Source of the DNA: Quillaja saponaria
Lineage: Eukaryota > Streptophyta > Magnoliopsida > Fabales > Quillajaceae
DNA length: 64,000 nucleotides
Reading direction: 5' to 3'
Assembly: GCA_029379385.1 (NCBI GenBank)
Contig: CM055618.1
Coordinates: 12,038,134 to 12,102,133, forward strand
This document shows positions 34,011-45,200 of this stretch, in pieces; position 1 is the stretch's first letter; every line of letters begins with the position of its first letter. A program made the position numbers and the translations under genes. The notes under the pieces were generated by a model. That model was given only the letters and a program-made list of their open reading frames with translations. It searched no databases and was not told where the DNA came from.

Positions 34011-35259
34011 ATGGGTTGTATTTTTTCTTGCTTTTCTGCCACCCCCAATCCTGAAGATACTTTCGATTTCTCCAGTGATGAAAGTTCTGGCTCTCCTAAT
34101 TTTAACTTCATTGATAACTTAATCAACAAGGTAACGATCATTCTTCATTATGTTTTTATTTTATTTTTTTGGTTGAAAAGGGGATATACATTACTTAAAC
34201 ATAATAGAAATAAGCCAAAATAAAACCACACGAAATAAAAACAGCAGAACCGAATTAAAGATAATTACAGCTTTAAACTTATCGAAATTTTTGTTTTTAG
34301 AATTTGTCCTAGCAAGTGACTGCCTTTGTTAGTGATAGTTCTCTATAATTTTTTTTTTTTTTTGCTATGCATTGCATAGTTATAGAGAGGTGATCCAATA
34401 TGATTTGATCATAAATGATGTGAAACTAACTTTTTGAGCTCATTATAAAAGCAAACTAACATGTATTTAGGAGTGAGTCATTCCTACAATATCAAGAAAA
34501 TGTACTTCTCATTGCTTCTGATCTCTATGAACAATTAACTGTATGATGATTTCTTGAAAACCTTTAGAATTATTCCTGTCACTCTCTATTTAAAATTGTT
34601 TTAGTTACTTAAACATGATTCCACCACACATAAGTACTCAAACTTTGTTAATCTCCATTGATAACAATATCATTGTGATGACATGAATTTTATGTGTTAT
34701 TAATAGTTCGAAGAACCACTCAGCTTTCAACAAAGGCTTGCCAACCACCCGTCAGCATCTTCAACTTCCATTGTTGAATCTCAAAATGTAGCATCAGTAG
34801 AAAAACTTGAAGCTGCAACTGTTAATGATCTAACTGAATCATTAGAAGATGAGGATGTCTGTCCTACATGTCTTGAAGGTATTTTATTCCTTAACACTAT
34901 AACATCTCCTATATTGAAGTTTAGATTAAAAGGAAATTAAATTAGTTACTCTGGCATAATGTGATTTTGTCTTTGATAGAATATACATTTGAGAATCCAA
35001 AGGTAATAGCTGCGTGCTCTCATGATTTCCATCTCAGTTGTATATACGAATGGCAAGAGAGAAGTACAACCTGTCCAGTCTGTTGCCAGGTAAATTACCC
35101 GATATTTTTCTACTTTGCAATGTACTGTACTCTTCTGATAAAATTGTCATTTATAAGTTCCTGTTGAGATTATTTTTCTTATGATCTAATGGCTTTTCAT
35201 TTGATCCGAAATTTTCTGTTTGATTTTTCTAGGTGATGGTATTCCACGAAACAGCTTGA
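34011..35259 (+). CDS. Small RING-H2 finger protein, probable E3 ubiquitin ligase, 4 exons
   Basis: Exons 34011-34130, 34707-34878, 34980-35089 and 35233-35259 join in phase to 429 nt, 142 residues. The RING-H2 domain fills the C-terminal third: CPTC, then CSHDFHLSC, then CPVC, i.e. C-x2-C-x14-C-x-H-x2-H-x2-C-x10-C-x2-C, which supplies all eight zinc ligands (C3H2C3). The conserved Trp before the last pair is present (YEWQERS). Such proteins recruit E2 enzymes and ubiquitinate targets; the target is unknown. The N-terminus MGCIFSCFS fits N-myristoylation at Gly2 with palmitoylation at nearby Cys, so membrane association is likely. The middle is Ser/Asn-rich. It most resembles the RHB1A-like group by the EEYTFENPK..C.H.FHL.C..EW.ERS text. 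A very short last exon encodes only nine codons including the stop. Confidence 0.9.
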
Positions 35260-36424
35260 CTCTCACATGTGAAGATTGGAAATTATAGAATGAGTAAATG
35301 CAAATGTAAATTACATTTAGCATGTTGTTTTCCTCCTACATTTTTGCATCTTAAGTTTTGTTTTTTCCTAGTTACTCAATTCCTTTATTCTTATTTTTTT
35401 GTTGTTCAAGAGTGCTTTTAACATTGTAGGAAATCTTTTGTTGTATATGGTCAAAGTGTTTCCATCCAATATACTGTGAATCAAAATAGCAATCCATTAT
35501 ACTTTCAATTGTCTTGTATTTGCTTCAAAAAGTGTATGTTTTGCTTCATATCAGTAAAAAAAACAACATGATGGATTTGCTAAAATGCCAATAGCAGCTA
35601 GGGGTAGCTATCTGATAGTTAGTAGATGAAAGGGGGAAAAGAGAGGGGTTTGGTGAAAGAACATTATGAAAGGTCATTTCACATCATTGATCACTTTTTT
35701 TTTTTGGTTGGTGGAATTGATCACTTCTTCTGATTCAGTGTTTCAAACCATGTCTCTAATTGGATTGATTGCGAGAGCTCACCTATTAGTCATGTGATAG
35801 CAACCTCTTTGTTTTTGATAGAACAATAATCCATCCAACTTCTTAAACTTGATAAATTAGTTTCCACGTGAATAACTGATGATATGATTTATCATTTTCG
35901 CCTTGGTTAATTTTTATAATTAAGTTGATAAGCACAAGTCATGTTATCAACAAATGCAACACAATATAAGTGAACTTTCATCTATCACCACTTTTAAGGA
36001 GTGGATGATTTGAATCCAGTATGATTCCTTATTATATTTCCATTAATTTGACAGATATAGACGACATATGGAGCTCCGGATGACTTCCGGAGTTTATTCC
36101 TCAAAATCATTACCTATAACAGGTAAAAACGACACATATATGAAGCATAATGTAGCCCCAAAAAAAAAATGAAGAAATTGTACAAAACATTAAATAGAGC
36201 AGAATTTGGTGAAGTTTCAAACCAGATGCACTTATTTAACAGCTTAGTACGTAGCAAAGTTTTAACATAAAGCCTAATAATATGCTTCACACAGTCTGCT
36301 TCAAATTAGGGAAAACCATATCAGAAAGCCATAAGATATGTAGACACATATTACATTGTTTCAAGATATATATATAGAAGCAAAAATATATATATTTACC
36401 CCATTGAAATTTATTTATTTCAAT
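35260..36424. other. Convergent intergenic region between RING gene and AP1
   Basis: Holds the 3'UTRs of both genes (the RING-gene 3' end probably near 35500). No gene or clear repeat was seen. Confidence 0.5.
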
Positions 36425-39400
36425 TCAGGCAGCAAAGCAACCAAGATGGCATGAATATATGGGTTCAAGAGTGAGGTCAAGCTCGTTCCTCCTCACTTCT
36501 GCAGGCACTTCTGCTTGATAATTGCCACTGCATTACATATAAGACAAATACAGATCGAGTTTCCTTAGAATAGTACAAATTATTGACTTGAAGAAAGAAG
36601 GAAATTAAGTAAATGCATGCATAATCAAGCAAGATGGATATTTACCCAATGTTCAAAGTGGGAGGTGGTTGTGGTAGTAAGAAGGAAGAGGTATTAGGGC
36701 AATGGTTTGGCTGCTCCCAACCGGGTGCTCGCATTGCTGCAGCCTCCTTTGTCTCCTTGATCTAATTACAAAACACACTTCGTCTTAATCTTTAAGCTAG
36801 ATTATATAATATAAATAAGTGGTGTCTATGTGTACAGAGAAATTCGTCCGTGCACAACACATACTAATAAAAAAAAAGTAAGGGGCCAAATAGATAAGTC
36901 ATGTTCAGGAAATTTCCTCCATGCACATTGCATTCACCTACAGATAATAAAAGTATATAATAACATGAAATTAATTTGTAATGCTTCAGTAATTAAAAGG
37001 GTAGCTAGGTGATCACCTTCTGAGCCAGCAAGTTATTTTGCTCCAGTATAGCTTTCTCCTATGTCATGCCAAGAACATACAAGAGTCAAGAGTGACATGA
37101 ACAAACATAAATACATTGGAATTCATTAAGGATGTTATTTTCCATCCTTTTTTCTAAAATTATTTTCTGCTTCAAAGCAAAAAGTTCAAATGGATTATCA
37201 AGTACGTAGAATTTGGATATGCTTACCTTTTTCTGAAGCTCAGAAATTGACTCATACATGAGTTGGTTCTGTTAAAAATAAAATGTTAATTCAGTGTCAA
37301 TTATAAGTGAATAAATTAAGATGATAACACAAAGTTAAATACTAAATTAACATACTTTTCGTGTTCGAATGTGTTTGAGAGCTGTATCTAGCTGTTGCTC
37401 CAGACTTTGGAGCTCTTTGAGACTCAGTGAGCCCAAGTCTTCTCCCATATAGTGCCTGAGAAATGTTTCTTAATTCATTCAGCAGGAGTTCCATCAAATC
37501 AAACAAAATTAATTAAGAAAAAAATAATCAATATCTCAAATATTTTTAAATATATATTACCTATGGTTTCTTTGCAAAAGCTCAACCTTGCCCTTAAGCC
37601 TAGAGTAGTCCATGGTCCAGCTCTCCTGCACACAGTTTAATTAAGTCACAATTGTAAACAAATAGAACCTATTGTACAATTGTGAAGAGAAACAGAAAAA
37701 TACAACTAACTGTGTAATTTTAAAAACTGGCCGGCTGGCCTGACAAACCTGTGATTCAGAATCATTTCTTACAAATTGTTTCTCTGCATAAGAATATCTT
37801 TCATAGCGCTCAAGTATCTTCTCCATGCTGTTACACAAGTTATGGAAAAACAAGAGAAAGAAAAGAAAGTGTCAATATCTGGAAAATGCTTAATTGTGAT
37901 CTAAGCTAAATTTGTTATTATCTAATTATACTTGAAATTAGTTTACATAGATTGTTCATAAAAGAACTTGAATCATATTTGTTTCCAATCATATGAAAAC
38001 CTTCCTGTGTAAAATGCAATTTTATTACTTGAAGGAAAAAATCAATTGGTAGTAGCTAGCTAGGAATTCTTAATTAAGGTATACTATCAAGTATCAGCCA
38101 ACAAACAAATTTATTTTAATATGTATATATATGAACATAAACACAAAATTTTTGTCCTCATAAGATATACTTCAAAGCGGGCGCGGGCAAGCATTTCAAT
38201 TTTTAGACGATATTTTTTCTAGTTGAACTAATAGCTGATTGGGATGCAAGCAGTTCTTTGAAGTAAATATTAGACTTCTTTCTTCTTTTTTTCCTTTTTT
38301 TTTCTTTTTTTTACATCTTTAAGTTGTTAGGGCTATTATACAATTATATATCTCTCACTCAATTTTTTGTCCTAAAACTTACATTATTAAATACAATATA
38401 CTTCCTAATGGCTTAATATGATATGAGTCAAAATAGAGTCACACATTGCTGGTAAAAAACAATTAATTATGATATATTAAAGATTTGGAGATCTCTTTTC
38501 TCTCTTCTCTCATGAGCTAGCTTGTGAGGGTGAATTGGGCTGTGCTCCCTCCCCTCGAATATATAACTTATTATTTTGTAATTATATATATTTATATATA
38601 TACATATACACGCTGAGCAAACTAGGAAGATTCAACATTACTAAAGACAAACGAAAGGGGAGAATTTCCAAGAACTTCGGTAACTTTTGGAGTCTATATC
38701 TAAGCCAACCATGACTAGCAAGGTACAACAGTAACTTTTAGTATCTAATAATTAATTAACTACTGTTTACAAACTTCAAGTGTGGCCCATACTAAGTAAA
38801 TTAATTGTATGCCTACCGATTAAATCAACCTGAGAGTTTTCACTAATTTGCATGCAACACTTTTTTTTTTTTTTTTTGCTAAGAATTTGCATGCAACACT
38901 TAAATGCATGCATCACACACACACATATATGTCATTATATTATATCGGTAGCTATATAATATGTATGTAATTTGTGGTTTCTAATGATCACCTGAAAAAT
39001 ATATAAATAAAAAGTAATTAAGTTTTACATTCAATTTCAACACAACCTTTATTCTGATCTGCAAAAATTACACCATCAGCTCGGATAACCAAGTATATAT
39101 TAACCAGACAAAAGCACTATTGCATAAACAACATGCAACCAAACGAAAAGTAAAAAAGAAGAGTTAAAATTAAATATGAGAATTTCATGTAGAATTGGTA
39201 CTAGAAAAAAACAAATGGAGAATCAAATAAATCCCAGTCTATCTTCTAAATTCTGACAGTACTAAGTAATTACTAACCAAAAGACAAAATCAAACTCACC
39301 ATTCTGGCCATCGAAAATGAAAATGAAAATTAAATTAAATACTAACCTAAAATGAAATCTCCAAAACAAGAAAGCATTCACTTAATTCATTAATGTGGTT

Positions 39401-39822
39401 ATGTAGTATCTTATAGGTACATCAAATCAACCAAATTTTATACCTATAATGAAGGATAGAATGCCTTTTTGAATCAAGCATCATAGAGAGAACCTAAAAA
39501 ACCAGAACCTCTTCCCAGTGGCCAAAATGAAAAAGAAGAAAATAAAAAATAGTGGTGTGTGTATATGTGTGAATGATTTATAGTTATAGGAGAAGAGAGA
39601 AAGAAAATTGAGAAGGTATAAATAAATAAATACTCACCAAGAATCAGTAGCATACTCAAAGAGCTTTCCTTTAGTAGAGAAAACAATCAAAGCAACCTCA
39701 GCATCACAAAGAACAGAGATTTCATGAGCTTTCTTAAGCAACCCACCTCTTCTTTTTGAAAAAGTCACCTGCCTGTTGATCTTGTTCTCTATCCTCTTCA
39801 ACTGAACTCTACCTCTTCCCAT
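36425..39822 (-). CDS. AP1: APETALA1-type MADS-box transcription factor, 8 exons
   Basis: Type II MIKC factor for floral meristem and sepal/petal identity, nuclear, binding CArG boxes as dimers or quartets. Exons 39822-39639 region (39822-39638), 37827-37749, 37625-37561, 37455-37356, 37268-37227, 37058-37017, 36761-36646 and 36527-36425 join in phase to 732 nt, 243 residues. The MADS domain (1-60) has the SQUA-clade text [20 protein letters not shown] and [15 protein letters not shown]. The I region starts [17 protein letters not shown]. The K domain includes [20 protein letters not shown] and the exon 5 text [14 protein letters not shown]. The C-terminus has the euAP1 [13 protein letters not shown] motif and ends CFAA, a farnesylation box. 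That ending separates it from FUL-type paralogues. Intron 1 is 1.8 kb. A perfect CArG box lies upstream (39986-39995), and SEP4 lies 2.4 kb upstream on the same strand. Confidence 0.96.
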
Positions 39823-39985
39823 TTTTTTTCTTAGAAAATTAAGAAAGAAATTACAAAACCTAAAACAAACAAGATCCAAGCAAAGAGAGCTAAACCCAGA
39901 AATTAAAAAACTAAAAGATTACCAAAAACTGAAACTTTATTAATGGTAATAAGGATTTGTGGGTATTTCTTCTTCTGGGCAAAGA

Positions 39986-39995
39986 CCAAATATGG
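39986..39995. promoter_or_regulatory. Perfect CArG box upstream of AP1
   Basis: CCAAATATGG fits CC(A/T)6GG and lies about 165 bp before the AP1 ATG. CArG boxes are bound by MADS dimers, so auto- or cross-regulation by AP1, SEP or SVP-type factors is possible. It may fall in promoter or leader. Confidence 0.6.
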
Positions 39996-41074
39996 AGGTG
40001 ACTGAGAAATATAGAAAGGGAAACAGCATTTTACATATAAAAGGAAACGGTAATGGAAATGGGAACTGAGGAAGTAGAGTGAGACTTGTGGACAGGCAGA
40101 TAATAGTATCTGGTTTAGGAAAACCAGGGTGGTTTTTTAATGATGTGTTGTCGATCTATTATTTGTTAAGTACAACGTAGTCATTACTAGCTTAGCTGTT
40201 TTTTTTTTTTTTTTTTTGAAGGTGTAAATTATTATAGTTTTGTAGGTGTTGACAGTGACTAGGTTCATCATAGTACTACCACAACATTACATGCATAGAT
40301 TGACGGCGCTGTTACTAGTGGCAGAATTTTATTTTGAATGTTGGGATTTTTAGGTAAATAGGAGTTTGCCAAGTGTTTTAATTCTTCATATTTTTAATTT
40401 TATACTTAGAAAGTATTGTCCTTCTGGAGTACTGTATAATTTGTACATAGGCATATGATCTACTAAATAATTCAATGTTTAAGGGGAAGTATTTCATTTT
40501 TTCGGTTAGCTTAAAAATAATTGTTTTAGATGAAAATTAAAAAATTTATAATAATTTTACACACCCACAATTTTACTAGAAAAATTCAAATCTATAAAAT
40601 CAGTGAATGAAATAAACATGCTTATCACTAGAACAATCTCTTAAAATATAATTTTCATTGTTAATTGAGTTTTTATGATATAATATATGATTTGAATGGT
40701 AGAATTTGAAATTTTACTACAAAACAAAATACAGAGCTGGATGAACAATACAATTTTGTTCACCTTTAGCATGATCACAAGCTTTTAATTACAACGAAAT
40801 TGATGAACCAGATTCCGAAGTACCCATGTGGGTGTTTCTTCTTTCTTGTGGAAGACATAAAAAAAAACTACAGCAGTTTTTTTAACTATGTAATTTTTTG
40901 AAAAAAATACGTCATTAATAAAACAAAATAAAAATCAAACTGTACTTCCAAGATGTAGGGATACAAAATGAACTCAACACTTTGACCTAAATTTTTTTAA
41001 GAATTCTATCAAGTAAAATTCTCTTAATCTTTAACAACAATAATTCTTTTAAAATAAATTTTAATAAAATCAAA

Positions 41075-41155
41075 ATTAGGATTAGAGTTAAGGTTAAGAT
41101 TAGGGTTAGGGTTAGGGTTAGATTTAGAATTAGGCTTAGAGTGAGGATTTGGAAT
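41075..41155. repeat. Interstitial telomere-like TTAGGG array
   Basis: Degenerate units (TTAGGATTAGAGTTAAGG..) enclose three perfect GGGTTA hexamers at about 41100-41120. The unit is the six-base form; the usual plant telomere unit is TTTAGGG. The array is short and inside gene-rich DNA. Confidence 0.75.
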
Positions 41156-42224
41156 AGAAGTATAATATTTGATTTAGTAATGATTATTTAGATGTAAATA
41201 ACTAAAATTAAAAAATTTCTTAAGAAATTCTAGAAGAGCTGGACTCACGAGTTGGGTGGTTGCTCGGCTCTAAAGTTGCGTCTTGGCAAAAAGAGATCCA
41301 CGCATGTGATGTACCGGTAAGAAGAATATCGTCCCTCGCATGATAGACTAGATCCAAAATATTTATTAAAAAGAGAAAAATAACTCCTCTCAAAGGTGAA
41401 ACACAAACTCCTAGAAAGAAAGACTTGTAACAAACCAAATATGCTATAAAAATGGAGAAATTTAGTAATTTCTTAAAAAATTAAGTAAACTAAAAAAATT
41501 TAGGGATGACAGGCCCTTGACGAAAGAAAAGTAAGAAGGCATATATGAATGTTTGCAAGGGAAAGGAGAAGAAAAAGGGAGAGGGAGCAACTAGTATATT
41601 GAGAATAATATTTGTGTTATATATTGAAATTATTTTTTTTTTAAATATTTTAATTTTATGAATTATGATTTGAGAAGATATGTTTCATTCTTTTACTTTC
41701 TGAGTTAGAAATCACGGAAAGAACATGAGGAATAAAACTTCAACGTGTTCCCTAGTCTGAACTAATAGCTTGTCTTTAACAAAAATAAAAAGAAGAATTA
41801 GACGAAAACACATAAACTAACCTAAGAACACATTACTTCAGAACCAATAAAAAAAAAAAAATCAATTTACAAACAACATTAATTGATAGAACACAAATTT
41901 TCCTTCATACACCCAAAAACATTAAAGAAACGTGTTTTATATTTTTTTCAAGCCACTCTCTTAATCCACATTTTATTTTACACCCCACTTTATTAAAACA
42001 GATACAGAAGTACACTTACTGTATGACAATGTAGTTCATTAATGGTCCATATATATTTTTTCCCATTTTCTCCTCCTTTTCTTTAATTATTTTGGACCAT
42101 AAAATTACATTTATCATCACCTCTTTCAGGCCAGGGCTAAAAGTTCCCTGAAAATTGAACATCATGAAGACGATGGAGCATCAATCTTATGAATTTCTGA
42201 ATAATTTACTTCTTAACTTAAAAT

Positions 42225-45200
42225 TCAATGCATCCACCCGGACACGTAACCATTTTCGTGTTCTGCCGAGGTTCCAACATTTGCAGCGGTTCTCACTGTA
42301 AGATTGTAGCTACATAGAAAACAAAAGAATGGCAGCTTCAGAATTTGAAAATACAATAGCTCACATTTTATATGCATTTTAAGGAGATAAAATTGAAGTT
42401 ACCCAATCTGCAATTCACTATTGCATTGTGGGCTTCTGTAGGGAACATTTTGTTCTCTAGCTTCCCACATTAATTGAAGGGCTGCATCAATTTCTTCCAA
42501 CTGGGAAACATAAAAATCAAGGATATGAATGTGAAAATGGGGTATGAACAGAGCATCATGTACAAGGCCACTTTAGAAAATGCTAAGCATGGATGATTAC
42601 AAAAACCTATTTATTATGTGACACTTTTTATTTCATTACCTCAACAACTGGTTGTGATTTTATTGAGACCACAAATTTACTAATGCTATCCTTCGACTTA
42701 TCCTGAGCTCATAATATTACTTGATCATAGGGAATCTATATCATATTAGATGACTAATTGACTCAAAAGTTTAAGCTATTAAGTGAGACTTCAAAACTGG
42801 TTAATTGACACTATGTTATATTCTATACAAAGTAAAAACAGATTCCTCATTAAGAACTAGGAGACAGAAATTGAAGGACCAAAGGGATTGTTCATTTTTG
42901 TGAAGAAAAAAACCAAGGTTTGTTTATGCAATTCCAAGGAAGTGAATGGACCAAGTGTTCCCATTTTCTTTCTCATTCCGCAGCACAAGTATTCTAATAC
43001 AGTTCACAAAAACTTATGTTTTTCAGAAACAAAATGTTTGCCAATTACATTTCTTATATAGCAGGATCTACCTTACTCCTCAAGGATTTGTTGGTTTCCA
43101 ACAGCATGTCTTCCTGCATCCAACAAATGCATGGTAACCAGCATGTGTAAATTACAAACTTAAGAGAATAAAGTGTTTCCTTTATGGATTTTGTGTACGA
43201 AATTTGCATACCTTAATATCTCATAACTTTGAAAAACATGTGTACCTTATTTTGAAGAGCAGAGATTTGATCAAGCATATATTGTGTCTGCATGCAAGAC
43301 AGGAAATTGCAACAGAATTTAAGAATTCCTTCTTTGAGTTGGTGGTAACATAATGACCTCTCCCTAAATAAGATTAATTTTTGAAGTGCATATGTTTCAG
43401 GAGGAGAATGTTATATCCAAGCACATGAAAGCTAAGAAATAAATAATATCATGCATGCCTCAGTTCTACCTTTCAGACTGTACATTAGATACAAGAACCG
43501 TTATATTAAAGCATTTTCTATTGTTCTAAAGGAAATTATTAAGTAGAATGAATATGTCATTAGAATTTAAAACATTTCAAAATAATAATTCATTAATTGT
43601 ACTACACTAAAATCATTGTCACCCACATTAATATATAAATAAATATATATGTATCTTCACAAATAATCTAGTATACTCGTTAGAAAAACTTTTATATTAA
43701 TTATATACACATAATGTATATATATTAAGGATTCACATTTAATCACTTAGGAAACCAAAAAGACCAAATAAACCTAAAAATTTCATATAGAATTAATATT
43801 TGATGTATTGACAGTAGACTAATTTTTACACCATCAATTCATAAGAAAGTGGCATGAGTCATAGTCAAGGATTGGGGATACCTTTGTTGATCTGACTTTT
43901 TTCAATGAGGAGTCCATCTGACTCTCAAGCTGCTCCAGCTCCTTCATGCCAAAATGTTCCAAATCTTCTCCAAGAAGATTCCTACAGAATGTCGAGTAAG
44001 TTCTATCTTATTAAGTCTACATGGTCTTATCAAGATTGGATTAATAATATGAATCCCTTGAAGCTAATTTAAACAAAGCAACTCCTTTGATCAACAAGTT
44101 TGAAAGTTGAAGTTTGTGTTTTACCTTTGCGAACGTTGTAGGACCTCAACTTTTGATTTTAGCTTCAGATACTCATGGTAGCTTTTCTGCTCAAAAGCAT
44201 AGTACACTTCAACTATCCTCAACTATAGTTCTTGTAAAATTTAATATTAAAGCGGGTACATATAATGTAGTTTACTAGTCAAATTGCAAGCAATATTGGT
44301 CATTACTGATGCGGGAAAAAGAGGATAAAAATAAAGGAGTTATTATGTACAACTAGAATTAAATTATATCAAGGCTTATGATTAAGTTTTATTAGAATTT
44401 TAGTGGAGTGACTATCTATAAATAGAGGCCTTATGATAGCACTATAAAATATTATATTTTAATAAATTATATGAAATTAGCCAATAACTTTTTCAAGTTA
44501 TGATAAAAATTTATGAGAACTTAGGGTTTGCTTCTCTTAACATCCCAAAAGAGATTTTCCTTTGTTTCTCTATAAGAAAATTTGGATTCTATGGAAATCA
44601 ATCCTAGGTTTCCATCCTATGATGCTTCCAATTCATCGAATGATATCACAGCTAAAAATTGTCCCATGCTTTGAGTACAAGCAAATCTCAAAAGTTGGAA
44701 GAGATCAAAAAGCAACTGAAAGTGAATTTCTAAACAATTTGTTTATATAGAAGCTTGTATGGATTTTCAAAAGAAAATTATAAATTTTCGGAGATGCTGG
44801 AAGGTTATTTAGAAGAGTAACAAAATCCAAAATTTAATTTTATAGATTGGGACTCTCCACCAATTTATGATACTTATATGGATGACTTTCAAGATGTGAA
44901 AATAAATGGTATGCAAGATCTTTCTATTCTACATAAGGAGAATGCTGACAAAGTATTTCACGAATGTCCTAAGAATGACAATTCGAATTTGGATCAACAA
45001 CCATCAAGAATTTCAAGATTTGTATACCTTTTTCTGTTTAATGATAGTACCAAGAAAGAATATGCAGACACTTACGAATCTTTTATCACTCAAGCATGCT
45101 GTTTATATATGTTGAATGGAAGAAAATCAAGAAACATGATACCTTGCAATATTCAATATAAATTATTTTGCTGCTTCTACGGCTATGCAATATGTTATCT

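Larger units (their letters stand above)
39823..42224. other. AP1 upstream region
   Basis: Proximal part: leader and promoter with a CArG box and a possible TATA (ATATAAAAGG on plus, 40039-40048; reads TTTTATAT on minus). Distal part: AT-rich DNA, an interstitial TTAGGG array (41075-41155) and a small AATTTCTTAAGAAATT-bounded segment (41205-41475) that may be a MITE. The SEP4 3'UTR must occupy the right end. No gene. Confidence 0.5.

Noticed and set aside
41220..41438. 72-codon minus-strand frame
   Set aside because: No recognisable protein; it lies in a segment with AATTTCTTAAGAAATT-like ends that may be a MITE.
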